64,000 nucleotides of DNA from Chryseobacterium gallinarum (lineage in GTDB: Bacteria > Bacteroidota > Bacteroidia > Flavobacteriales > Weeksellaceae): positions 1,240,001 through 1,304,000 of the forward strand of contig NZ_CP009928.1 in assembly GCF_001021975.1 (NCBI RefSeq), given 5' to 3'. Shown here one piece after another: positions 1 to 9,800 of this stretch. The notes beneath the pieces were generated by a model, which was not told the DNA's origin, made no database searches, and saw nothing but the letters and a program-made list of their open reading frames with translations. Within the stretch, counting starts at the first letter, position 1, and every line of letters begins with the position of its first letter. The position numbers and the translations under genes are program-made.

Positions 1-1
1 A

Positions 2-595
2 TTAAATTGCGAAACTGACTTCGTTGCTAAAAACGAAGCGTTCATCGAATTAGCTTATGAATTAGCTGAAATGGCGATCTTCGCTGCTACTAAAGAAGAG
101 CTTTTAGCTACAGATTTCCACGGAATCACTGTTGCTGAAAAATTAGTTGAGCAAACGGGAGTTATCGGTGAGAAAATCGAGATCGGATCTTTCGAAAGAA
201 TCCAGGGAGATTTCTTAGGAGCTTACATCCACGCTGGAAACAAAATTGCTGCAATCACTTCTCTTTCTGCAAAAGTAGACGGAGCTGATGAAGCTGCTAA
301 AGCTGTTTCTATGCAGGTTGCTGCTATGAACCCAATTGCTTTGGACGAAAATGCTGTTTCTCAGGAAACTATTGACAGAGAATTAGAAATCGAAAGACAC
401 AAACTTACTGAAGAAGGTAAGCCTGCCAACATTATCGACAATATCCTTAAAGGAAAAATGCAGAGATTCTACAAAGACAATACTTTGGTACACCAGGATT
501 TCATTAAAGACGGAAGTATCTCAGTTGCTGATTACGTAAAATCTGTAAATGCAGATCTAAAAGTAACAGGGTTTGTAAGAGTAAGCTTAACTTAA
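2..595 (+). CDS. tsf: Elongation factor Ts, 3' part (cut by window start)
   Basis: This is the nucleotide exchange factor that regenerates EF-Tu-GTP in translation. The open frame runs in from the left edge; the window holds about 197 residues of a protein usually near 270. The visible part begins with LNCETDFVAKNEAF, the conserved EF-Ts core motif, and continues through the dimerisation and coiled-coil region to a C-terminus ending in VTGFVRVSLT. The internal ATG at 71 is not the real start. In many bacteria tsf directly follows rpsB in one operon. Here rpsB lies about 14 kb away on the other strand (14393-15154), so the pair is broken. A strong hairpin terminator follows the stop codon. Confidence 0.96.
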   Translation, partial: LNCETDFVAKNEAFIELAYELAEMAIFAATKEELLATDFHGITVAEKLVEQTGVIGEKIEIGSFERIQGDFLGAYIHAGNKIAAITSLSAKVDGADEAAKAVSMQVAAMNPIALDENAVSQETIDRELEIERHKLTEEGKPANIIDNILKGKMQRFYKDNTLVHQDFIKDGSISVADYVKSVNADLKVTGFVRVSLT

Positions 596-616
596 TCAAT
601 CCTTCAAAAATATTTG

Positions 617-646
617 ATCCCGATGAAAATTCATCGGGATTTTTTT
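617..646 (+). terminator. Terminator of tsf
   Basis: A perfect inverted repeat (ATCCCGATGA / TCATCGGGAT, 4-nt loop) is followed by a run of six T. It starts 22 bases after the tsf stop codon. Confidence 0.9.
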
Positions 647-679
647 ATGAAGAATCCACAAGTATGAACGCAATATGAA

Positions 680-800
680 AAGCTCTTTACCTGCCTTAGG
701 CTGTTATAGAAGTTGCTGTCCGGTGGAGGCTCTGTATTGAGGTCCTCAGATAAAAATTAAATCTGGAACGGAAAGACTAGCGGCAGGTAGCCCGATATAC
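680..800 (+). ncRNA. Candidate structured non-coding RNA (unassigned)
   Basis: The 333-bp gap between tsf and the next gene has no convincing reading frame, but its middle is much richer in G and C than the AT-rich flanks and can fold. TTACCTGCC at 687-695 pairs fully with GGCAGGTAG at 782-790 (one G-U). Inside, CAGAT (747-751) pairs with ATCTG (761-765), capping a hairpin, with a large asymmetric internal loop between the two helices. A closing stem, an open middle and a capped hairpin are reminiscent of small 6S-like RNAs described in flavobacteria, but I cannot match a consensus. It is unlikely to be a leader of the next gene, because the likely promoter of that gene (899-906) lies downstream of it. 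The strand is assumed, and no clear promoter of its own was seen. Confidence 0.25.
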
Positions 801-898
801 AATCACCAATTTCATATTCAAGATAGCTTTTAATTAAAAATGAAGAATAATTCTCAATTTAATTCTGAATTTATTTAAAAATATATAATTTTTTATTT

Positions 899-906
899 TA
901 ATTTTG
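899..906 (+). promoter_or_regulatory. -7 promoter box of the first T9SS-B paralogue
   Basis: TAATTTTG matches the Bacteroidetes -7 consensus TAnnTTTG exactly and lies 22 bases before the ATG at 929. No clear -33 TTG was seen. Confidence 0.65.
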
Positions 907-928
907 TAGAAATCCTAATTCCATACCT

Positions 929-3769
929 ATGAAAAGATTTCTACTCAGTTTGGTATTAATTTTTTTAACAATTAATACTCTCTTTGCCCAAAGGGATACA
1001 GAACACTGGTTTGCACCAATGGCTGCAAATTCATTTGCACTTTCCGGCCCTCAGCAAGCCTTATATTTTTCTACGGATTCCACTACTCCTTTTCCCGTAG
1101 AAATATATAGTGATAATGTGCTGTTGGGGACCGTTACCATCAGTAAAGGTAATCCGCAAGTGTACGATATCCCTACAGCGAATATGATCACCTCCAACAA
1201 TAATGAGAAATTTACTTCCGTAGGTAAAGGACTCTATACAAGAGGTACAAAACCTTATTTTGTCAATTTCAGATTCAGTGTAGCCAGCCACGGGGAGATA
1301 TTGACCTCTAAAGGCAAAGCAGGAATAGGAAAAAAATTCTATGCTGCTGCAACTCCAATGACAGGCCAGACCATCACATATTTAAATTTTACAGCTGGAA
1401 TTTTAGCTACAGAAGACAATACGACTGTAAAAGTTTCAGGATATAATGCAGGCGTCCAGTTTTCTAATGGAACTACCGGAGCAAGTAATCCCACAATGAC
1501 TTTTACCCTAAACAAAGGGAAAGCATTTATCATTGAAGGACTTCAAAATAACGGTACGAATGCAACGGGGTTCATAGGTGCAAAAATAGAATCTGACAAA
1601 CCCATTTCTGTTACCAATGGAAATTTTAACGGCCAATTTGCATTACCTGGCAATAAGGGGAGCGGATCGGATATTGTGATGGATCAGTCTGTTCCTACAG
1701 ACAGGCTGGGAAACGAATTTGTTCTTGTAAAAGGAAACGGAGGAATCACTGATGGTGACGAAGACGCATTGGTGATTGCAACCGAAAATAATACTGAAGT
1801 ATACGTAAACGGAGGAACTACTCCGATAGCCACTCTTAATGAAGGACAGTGGGTACGTGTATGCGAAGGACCCAACGGTACATTTGTCAACAAATATATT
1901 AATCAGGGAAACGACCACTATAATATGCATATTAAAACTTCGAAAAATGCATACGTATACCAGCTTCTAGCAGGGATTGATAATTACACAGCAACAGAAG
2001 GCTTCAATTATATACCACCCCTGAACTGCTTCTTACCAAGGAAAATTGATGAAATTTCCATGGTGAATATCCTCCCTCCCACTACCAATACTGTAAAGCT
2101 TAACATCCTTACTGAGGCCGGGGCTACCGTTACAGTAAACAATCTGCCTCTTCCTGCCACTCAGGGTCCCTATCCTGTAACAGGAACCACAGATTGGGTC
2201 TCTTATTCAGTGCCTAATGCAACGGGGAACATTACAGTTAACTCTACAAAAGCTGTTACTGCAGGGATTGCCGGAGGAAGTGGAGCGGTTGGTTATGGTG
2301 GTTATTTCGCAGGATTTTCTTCTATTCCTGTTATTGCCAAACAATCGGGAGATTGTGTTCCGGGTATTATTCTTGAGCTGGATGACGGATATGAAACTTA
2401 TCAATGGTTTCGCAATGGGACAGCTATTCCGGGAGCAACAGCCAATACTTACACACCTACACAATCAGGAAATTATACGGTAAAAGTAACCATGGGAACA
2501 TGTCCGCCGGTAACAACTCCCATTTATAAAGTACAAACCTGCTTAAAACTTACCAATCAGGCTCTGAACGCATGCGCCACAAAAGTAATTACTCCGGCGT
2601 TTACTTCTTCTACTCAGGTTCCGCTTGCAAGTACAGTAACAATAGTAACACCACCTACTAAAGGTACAGCCGTTGTCAATCCAAACGGAACCATTACCTA
2701 TACTCCGGTAGCAGGCTATTTAGGTCCTGATAAAATTGTTTATAAGTTCTGCGGAAATGCTACTGAATTTATTGATTGCGAACAGGTTACTTTAGACCTC
2801 ACCGTAGTTCCATTCACCGTAAAGGATGTCAGCATTACTGCATGCTGGTATGATGTAGACCCGTATGCCTATTTTGATCTTACTAAAGCTGCAGTCACCG
2901 ACTATGCTGCTGTGGTAAAAAAATATTACCGCACTCTCAATGATCTTAATATGGGAGCCAATGAAATAACGACTCCGGATAAATTTCCATCCACAGGAGG
3001 TACTGTATATGTAAAAGTGACTACCGCTGAAGGTTGTACAGCCAATGCTAAAATTGAATTGATTCCGCTTCCGATTAAAAAATCTCCAATCCTGGTGGAT
3101 CAGTATATTTGTATGGATGCCAAAACCAATCTGGATGCCGGACCCGGATATGACTCATACGAATGGAATACAGGAGCCACAACATCGGGCATTAGAAATG
3201 TCGGAGTCGGAGAATATTTCGTTATCCTTGGTAAAAACGGATGCTTCCTGAAGCAGGTTGTAAAAGTGAAAAAAGTGGAGGATCCGGTTATTCAGCAGAT
3301 TGAAATCACCAATAATACTGCAACAGTAATTGCTACCGGAGGTAAAGTTCCTTATAAGTATTCTGTAGACGGAACCACAAACTGGCAGGATTCTAATGTA
3401 TTTACAGGATTATCCAGAGGTCAGCACACTTTTTATGTAAAAGATGCATATGACTGTATCCCTGTTGCCGTAGAAATTACAGTTCCTAATTTATTAAATG
3501 CCATTACTCCTAACGGGGATAATGTGAATGATTATATAGACTACAGCGAGCTGTCTTACAAAGACAATCTGTCTTTTGTAGTGTATGACCGCTATGGCAA
3601 TAAAATATTTACCGGTAATAAATTCAATAATTACAAGTGGGACGGAAGGCATTTTGACAAAAAAATTGAAACGGGAACCTATTGGTATCACATCAACTGG
3701 AATGAACCTAACAAAGAAAAAACTCCAATAAAATACACCGGCTGGATTCTTGTAAAGAACAGGGAATAG
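929..3769 (+). CDS. IgGFc-binding-like secreted protein with T9SS type B sorting domain (paralogue 1)
   Basis: This 946-residue protein is predicted to be exported and attached to the surface or released through the type IX secretion system. It has a signal peptide (residues 1-20, ending LFAQ), then about 420 residues resembling the IgGFc-binding N-terminal domain, with motifs such as ATEDNTTVKVSGY, SDKPISVTNGNFNG and TDRLGNEFVLVKGNG. Ig-like modules follow (YQWFRNG near residue 495). The C-terminal domain (about 858-946) starts ITPNGDNVND and contains YDRYGNKIF, YKWDGR and TGTYWYHI, the pattern of the gliding-motility-associated type B tail. Residues 1-530 are highly similar to the next gene. 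The ligand is unknown; IgG binding is only the family name. Confidence 0.88.
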   Translation: MKRFLLSLVLIFLTINTLFAQRDTEHWFAPMAANSFALSGPQQALYFSTDSTTPFPVEIYSDNVLLGTVTISKGNPQVYDIPTANMITSNNNEKFTSVGKGLYTRGTKPYFVNFRFSVASHGEILTSKGKAGIGKKFYAAATPMTGQTITYLNFTAGILATEDNTTVKVSGYNAGVQFSNGTTGASNPTMTFTLNKGKAFIIEGLQNNGTNATGFIGAKIESDKPISVTNGNFNGQFALPGNKGSGSDIVMDQSVPTDRLGNEFVLVKGNGGITDGDEDALVIATENNTEVYVNGGTTPIATLNEGQWVRVCEGPNGTFVNKYINQGNDHYNMHIKTSKNAYVYQLLAGIDNYTATEGFNYIPPLNCFLPRKIDEISMVNILPPTTNTVKLNILTEAGATVTVNNLPLPATQGPYPVTGTTDWVSYSVPNATGNITVNSTKAVTAGIAGGSGAVGYGGYFAGFSSIPVIAKQSGDCVPGIILELDDGYETYQWFRNGTAIPGATANTYTPTQSGNYTVKVTMGTCPPVTTPIYKVQTCLKLTNQALNACATKVITPAFTSSTQVPLASTVTIVTPPTKGTAVVNPNGTITYTPVAGYLGPDKIVYKFCGNATEFIDCEQVTLDLTVVPFTVKDVSITACWYDVDPYAYFDLTKAAVTDYAAVVKKYYRTLNDLNMGANEITTPDKFPSTGGTVYVKVTTAEGCTANAKIELIPLPIKKSPILVDQYICMDAKTNLDAGPGYDSYEWNTGATTSGIRNVGVGEYFVILGKNGCFLKQVVKVKKVEDPVIQQIEITNNTATVIATGGKVPYKYSVDGTTNWQDSNVFTGLSRGQHTFYVKDAYDCIPVAVEITVPNLLNAITPNGDNVNDYIDYSELSYKDNLSFVVYDRYGNKIFTGNKFNNYKWDGRHFDKKIETGTYWYHINWNEPNKEKTPIKYTGWILVKNRE

Positions 3770-3790
3770 TCTATTTTAAGCACATTTTAT

Positions 3791-3822
3791 AAACCACGAT
3801 TGCGCAATCGTGGTTTATTTTA
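3791..3822 (+). terminator. Terminator after paralogue 1
   Basis: Perfect palindrome with arms AAACCACGATTGC and GCAATCGTGGTTT, then a T-rich stretch. The stem is nearly the same as that after paralogue 2, which suggests gene and terminator were duplicated together. Confidence 0.85.
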
Positions 3823-3876
3823 TTAATTCATCAATTAATATTGAAAAAAAATTTCAATATCAATCAATTATTCTAC

Positions 3877-3884
3877 TATTTTTG
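3877..3884 (+). promoter_or_regulatory. -7 promoter box of paralogue 2
   Basis: TATTTTTG fits TAnnTTTG. It lies 22 bases before the ATG at 3907, the same spacing as in paralogue 1, and argues for that start rather than for upstream non-ATG extensions. Confidence 0.6.
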
Positions 3885-3906
3885 TAAAAATCTAATTTCA
3901 ACATCT

Positions 3907-6762
3907 ATGAAGAAAATTCTATCAGTTATCGTGCTCCTCTTTGCTGCAATCAATATGCTTTTTGCACAGAGAGACACTGAGCACTGGTTTGCCCCAATGG
4001 CAGCAAATACGTCAGCCTTAAGCAATCCTAGGCAAGCTTTATATTTTTCTACAGATTCTGTGACGCCTTTTCCTGTAGAAATTTACAGTAACAATGTTCT
4101 TCTGGGAACAGTTACCATCAGTAAAGGCAATCCGCAGTCCTATACTGTGAACACCAATACCATGATCACTTCCAATAGCAGCGAAAAGTTCACACCGGTA
4201 GGTAAAGGGATTTATACCAAAGGGGAAAAACCCTATTATGTAACCTTTAGATTTAGTGTAACCAGCCATGGAGAAATATTAACTTCTAAAGGAAAAGCGG
4301 GAATTGGAAAAAAATTCTATGCTGCAGCAACTCCGATGACGGGACAGACCATCACGTATTTAAATTTTACAGCCGGAATCCTGGCTACAGAAGATAATAC
4401 AACTGTAACCGTATCCGGGTATGATTCCGGACTTCAGTTCTCTAACGGAACCACAGGAATTACCAATCCTACGATGACCTTTACCCTGAATAAAGGACAA
4501 GCCTATATTATTGAAGGTCTTCAGGATTTCGGAACAAATGCCAAAGGATTTATAGGTGCTAAAATAGAAGCTGATAAACCGGTGTCTGTTACCAATGGAA
4601 ACTTTAATGGCCAGTTTGCCCTGCCTGCAAGTAAAGGAAGTTCCGGAAGTGACATTGTAATGGACCAGTCTGTACCGGTAGACAGATTAGGGAATGAATT
4701 TGTACTTGTAAAAGGAAATGGCGGGATCACAGATGGCGTTGAAGATGCCCTGGTAATTGCTACAGAAACCAACACCGAGGTATACGTAAACGGAGGAACA
4801 ACCCCGATAGCCACCCTTAATGAAGGAGATTGGATACGTGTATCTGAAGGACCGAACGGTACATTTAACAATCAATATATCAACCAGGGGAATAACCACT
4901 ATAATATGCATATCAAAACAACCAAAAATGCATATGTATATCAGCTACTGGCAGGTATTAACAACAATACAGCAACAGAAGGGTATAATTACATACCTCC
5001 GCTGAACTGTTTCTTACCGAGAAAGATAGATGAAATTGGAATGATTAATATGCTTCCGGAAGGAGGTCAAAACGTAAAATTAAATATCCTTACTGAAACC
5101 GGTGCTACTGTTACAGTTAACAATCTGCCACCTCCTGCTGCTCAGGGACCTTTCCCGGTTACCGGGACCTCATCATGGGTATCTTATTCAGTTCCTGCCG
5201 TTACAGGAAATGTAACGGTTACCTCTACAAAAGCGGTTACTGCAGGTATTGCAGGTGGAAGTGGAACATTAGGTTATGGCGGATATTTTGCCGGATTCTC
5301 CTCAATTCCTGTTATTGCAAAACAATCCGGTAACTGTATTCCGGGATTGGTGCTGGAAGTAGATGACAGTTTTGATACGTATCAGTGGTTCAAGGAGGGT
5401 GTTGCCATTCCTGGAGCTACAACGCATTCATATACTCCTACGCAATCAGGAAATTATACTGTAAGAATTACCATAGGATCATGTCCTCCGGAAACTACCC
5501 CGGTATATAAAGTATATACCTGTCTTACCAAAACAACCAAAACTGATACTGTATGTGATGGCGTAAAACAGATTATTCCTACATTCAGTAACTCAACGCA
5601 AATTGTTGTTCCTGGTTCGGTAACGATTGTTACTCCACCTGCCCATGGTAATGCTGTAATTGATCCTGTTACGGGTGTTATAAGCTATGCACCGGGCTAT
5701 AATTATACGGGTCCTGATACTATTGTGTATCAATTCTGCGGTAATAACCCGGATTTTACAGACTGTGAAGAAGTTACTTTAAATTTAACGGTGTCTGAAA
5801 GTCCCACTATCAACAATACAGCCTTAAGAGAATGTTTCATAGAATCCAATCCATCAACAGGATTGTTTAATCTTGAAGAAGCTTTTGTAACTGCAGACAC
5901 CAACGTAGTGAAAAAATACTATCCATCTCCTGCAGACGCCCACGCCGGAACGAATGAAATTCTGAACCCAACCAACTATATTGCCCCTAACGGAGTAGTT
6001 TACATCAAAGTAATTAATGCCAATGGATGTTATAGAATCGCAGAAGTAACGCTAACAGTGATGCCTCCGGTAAAATCTGATATCCTGGTTGATAAGATCG
6101 TTTGTATGGAAGGAAAAACAACTTTAGATGCCGGACCTGGCTTCAAAGGATACGAATGGAGCACGGGAGCTACTACACAATCTATTCAGAATGTGGGAGT
6201 AGGAACATATTGGGTGAGACTCAGAACCGGAGACTGCTATACGGTACAAACTGTAAAAGTATATCCTTCAGAACAACCGGTTATTTCAAATATTGATATT
6301 TCAAATAATACCATTACAGTGAATGTGATTGGAGGAACTGCTCCGTATAAGTATTCGATTGATAATATTAACTGGCAGGATTCAAACGTATTTACAAACC
6401 TTGCCAGAGGAAATATCAGCGTATATGTAAAAGACGATTATAACTGTACGCCTATAAAAGTAGATATCACGATTCCTAATCTGATCAATGTGATTACCCC
6501 AAATGATGACGGAGTTAATGATGTTGTGGATTATTCATTATTGGCAACTAAAAATAACCTGGTATTGAATATCTTCGACAGATACGGAACCAAAATCTAT
6601 CAGGCTGACAAATCCAACGGATATAAATGGGACGGAACCATTGACGGAAACAAGAGAGTTCCTACCGGAAATTACTGGTATGAAGTTGGCTGGACAGAGC
6701 CAAATGGAAAAAATACAGCGATAAAATATACAGGCTGGATTTTGGTAAAAAACAGAGAGTAA
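3907..6762 (+). CDS. IgGFc-binding-like secreted protein with T9SS type B sorting domain (paralogue 2)
   Basis: A 951-residue close paralogue of the preceding gene with the same order of parts: signal peptide (MKKILSVIVLLFAAINMLFAQ), IgGFc-binding-like N-terminal region, Ig-like module (YQWFKEG), a middle region with cysteine-containing repeats, and a type B T9SS tail (about 862-951; VITPNDDGVND, FDRYGTKIY, YKWDGT, TGNYWYEV, GWILVKNRE). The frame is open upstream to 3841, but I chose ATG 3907 because it gives a clean signal peptide and sits 22 bases after a -7 box. The N-terminal halves of paralogues 1 and 2 share long identical blocks (for example KGKAGIGKKFYAAATPMTGQ), while the middle regions differ. 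Function is unknown; adhesion is plausible. Confidence 0.87.
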   Translation: MKKILSVIVLLFAAINMLFAQRDTEHWFAPMAANTSALSNPRQALYFSTDSVTPFPVEIYSNNVLLGTVTISKGNPQSYTVNTNTMITSNSSEKFTPVGKGIYTKGEKPYYVTFRFSVTSHGEILTSKGKAGIGKKFYAAATPMTGQTITYLNFTAGILATEDNTTVTVSGYDSGLQFSNGTTGITNPTMTFTLNKGQAYIIEGLQDFGTNAKGFIGAKIEADKPVSVTNGNFNGQFALPASKGSSGSDIVMDQSVPVDRLGNEFVLVKGNGGITDGVEDALVIATETNTEVYVNGGTTPIATLNEGDWIRVSEGPNGTFNNQYINQGNNHYNMHIKTTKNAYVYQLLAGINNNTATEGYNYIPPLNCFLPRKIDEIGMINMLPEGGQNVKLNILTETGATVTVNNLPPPAAQGPFPVTGTSSWVSYSVPAVTGNVTVTSTKAVTAGIAGGSGTLGYGGYFAGFSSIPVIAKQSGNCIPGLVLEVDDSFDTYQWFKEGVAIPGATTHSYTPTQSGNYTVRITIGSCPPETTPVYKVYTCLTKTTKTDTVCDGVKQIIPTFSNSTQIVVPGSVTIVTPPAHGNAVIDPVTGVISYAPGYNYTGPDTIVYQFCGNNPDFTDCEEVTLNLTVSESPTINNTALRECFIESNPSTGLFNLEEAFVTADTNVVKKYYPSPADAHAGTNEILNPTNYIAPNGVVYIKVINANGCYRIAEVTLTVMPPVKSDILVDKIVCMEGKTTLDAGPGFKGYEWSTGATTQSIQNVGVGTYWVRLRTGDCYTVQTVKVYPSEQPVISNIDISNNTITVNVIGGTAPYKYSIDNINWQDSNVFTNLARGNISVYVKDDYNCTPIKVDITIPNLINVITPNDDGVNDVVDYSLLATKNNLVLNIFDRYGTKIYQADKSNGYKWDGTIDGNKRVPTGNYWYEVGWTEPNGKNTAIKYTGWILVKNRE

Positions 6763-6781
6763 AACTCAGAAATATTTTTTT

Positions 6782-6812
6782 AAAACCACGATTTTGAAAT
6801 CGTGGTTTTTTT
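6782..6812 (+). terminator. Terminator after paralogue 2
   Basis: Arms AAAACCACGATTT and AAATCGTGGTTTT with a 2-nt centre, followed by T-run. The arm core AACCACGATT is shared with the terminator at 3791-3822. Confidence 0.88.
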
Positions 6813-6846
6813 ATTACTTTTTCAAGCACTCAATACTTTTTATTAT

Positions 6847-6854
6847 TAAATTTG
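6847..6854 (+). promoter_or_regulatory. -7 promoter box of paralogue 3
   Basis: TAAATTTG matches TAnnTTTG and lies 19 bases before the ATG at 6874. Confidence 0.6.
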
Positions 6855-6873
6855 TGATAAATCATGAACCTGA

Positions 6874-9800
6874 ATGAAGAAAACTCTATCTTTTTTATTT
6901 ATATTTTACATTTTCACCTTTGCTTTTGCCCAACTAGACAGAGAGCATTGGTTTGCTCCCATGGTAGACAGGACGGGAAGTTTTAATCCTTATCAAAAAC
7001 TTTATTTATCTACCAATAGAACGACACCGTTCCCCGTCAATATTTATAACAACAATGTCTTGATAGGTACGGTAAACATCAGTAAAAATAATCCCCAAAA
7101 ATTTGATGTTTTAAGGAATTATATCATTACCACCCAACAAACTGATTTATTTACACCAACCACTAAAGGACTATACTTAAAGGCAGAGTTTCCTTTTTAT
7201 GCCAATTTGAGGTTTTCTGTATTCAACCATGCTGAGATTATTACCTCAAAAGGAATTCCCTCTACCGGAAAAACTTTTTTTGCTGCTTCAGCACCTATTA
7301 CCGTAAATAATAGCATTCTTAATTTCATGACCAGCGTTTTAGCAACAGAAGACAATACTACTGTTACTATTACCGGATATAATCCTGCTGTTCAATTTTC
7401 CAACGGAACCACAGGTACTACCAATCCTGTAATGACCTTCACTTTAAATAAGGGACAATCTTACATCATTGACGGTATTGGAAATATTGCCGGAAATTTT
7501 GACGGTTTTATCGGTTCAAAAATTACCTCAAACAAACCTGTCAATGTTACAAACGGAAATTTTAACGGCCAGTATGCCGGTGATTATCCTTCAAGTTCCG
7601 ATATTTTAATGGATCAGGCAGTTCCGGTCGACAGGCTGGGTAGTGAATTTGCTCTTGTAAAAGGTAACGGAAGTATCGGATCCAATATGGAAGGGGCCGT
7701 AGTTATTGCTACTGAAGATAACACACAGATCTACGTCAATAACGAATTGACACCTGTCGCCACCATCAATGCCGGAAAATATTTCGTTATCCCTGATACA
7801 AAATACAGCTTACAGGGCGGAGGTCATTATAATTTATACATCAAGACTTCTAAAAATGCCTACGTCTATCAGCTTCTGGCCGGAGATTCCAATTCCGGTA
7901 ACGAAGTGGCAACCGGAGGATTCAATTTTATTCCGGCCCTTAACTGTTATCTTCCCAAGCAGATTAATGAACTGGGGTTCATCGACGAAAATTTTGTACA
8001 TTCCAATGCCGTTCCTGCCGGTATGCTCAATATTCCCACAAAACTGAACCTTATTACCGAAAGAGGGGCTGTAGTTACCGTAAACGGAGCAACTCCACTA
8101 GCTAGTGCAGGCCCTTACAACATGACAGGAACCAACAACTGGGTAACTTATGGTATTCCTAACGTAACGGGAACCATAACAGTAGTTTCCGACAAAGCAA
8201 TTACAGCGGGCATAACGGCAGGAAGTGATGCTGTAGGATATGGAGGCTTTTTTGCCGGATTTCCCACCCAGCCGGTTATTATAAAATCGGGAACCAATTG
8301 TATTCCGGGAATTACCCTTACAGTAGATCCTATTATTTATGACTCTTACCAATGGTACCGGAATGGCACCATTCTTACCGGAGCAACCTCATCCTCTATT
8401 ACTCCTACCCTTCCAGGATATTATACCTGCTCTGTAACCATGGGCAGCTGTGCACCTTTAGTAACGGAACAATATAAAGTCGTTAATTGTATGAAACTGA
8501 GTTCTTCCAGCTACAATGTATGCGATACAAAAACGATTACTCCCACATTCAGCAGCTCATCACAAACTCCGGTTCCTTCAACGGTTGCCATAACAACTCC
8601 ACCTTCTTTAGGAACAGCTGTTATAAATCCAGCGACGGGAGTGATTACCTATACCATCAATACGCCGGGTACAATAGGCAATGATACTTTTACCTATACA
8701 TTCTGTGGCAATGATCCTGATTTTCCGGACTGTGAAACGGTAACTGTCAATATCAACATCCAGTCCCTCACCGTTACGAATGTTATATTGAAATCCTGTG
8801 ATAATAACGGCCAGGGAATATTCGATTTAACCACCGCAACCGTAACCACCTATTCTCCTGTTACTATTTCTTACTATCCTACATTGCTAGATGCCCAAAC
8901 CGAAAATCCGGCTGCACTTATCACTACAGCAAATGCCTATTCCGCACCTAACGGGACGATTGTATATGCCGTTGTAAAAAATAGTATCGGCTGTAAAGGC
9001 ATTGCAGAAATAACACTGAATCTTTATAATAAAGCAATAGTACAGGATAATTACAATGGTATTTTTTGCGATGATAATATGGACGGAACCGTTACTGTTA
9101 TCCTTGCCAATATTACCCCTATTGTCCTCAATAATCCCACCTATTTTACGAATGTAAGATATTATGCCGCCCTTGGTGATGCCAATGCAGGAAATGCCAA
9201 TACCCTTCCTAACAACTGGAGCTACACTACAACGACCACGATTTATATAAGGGTAGATTCACCTGACGGATGTCCTGCAGTGATCAAACCGCTGCAATTC
9301 AGTATCGGAGCCAGAATACCCTTGATAAAAACAACGGATACTGAAGACGTATGTGATGATGACTTAGATGGAATCAAAGCAGTTAATCTGGCTCAATTTA
9401 TCCCTCAGTTTACCCTGGATCCGAATGTTACTTTTACTTTTCACGGAACATTATCAGATGCCCAGAATAATATCAATCCTATCAGTGGCGCAGTGAATGT
9501 TACCAATACCCAGACTTATTATATCCGTTTTCAGAAAAACGGAGTATGCCCGGAGGTAGGAACCCTGAAAATTACCATTAAAATCCCCAAGAAATCCACG
9601 CTTCTGAATGATCAGGCTATTTGTCCTAAATCTACTACTACATTGGATGCTGGTCCCGGTTTTGACAGATATCTGTGGAGTACAGGAGCCACAAGTCCTT
9701 CCATTACCAATGTTCCTGTAGGAAGTTACTGGGTAGAACTGACTTCTAACGGATGTGTTTATAAGCAATATGTAAATGTCACGGAGCTACCTCTTCCTGT

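Noticed and set aside
680..800. Riboswitch controlling the first surface protein gene
   Set aside because: A clear -7 box (899-906) lies between the structure and the gene, so it would not be part of that mRNA; no aptamer signature (TPP, cobalamin, SAM, glycine) was recognised.
929..3769. True IgG-binding function of the three surface proteins
   Set aside because: Only the domain name suggests it; nothing in the sequence proves antibody binding, so it is described only as IgGFc-binding-like.
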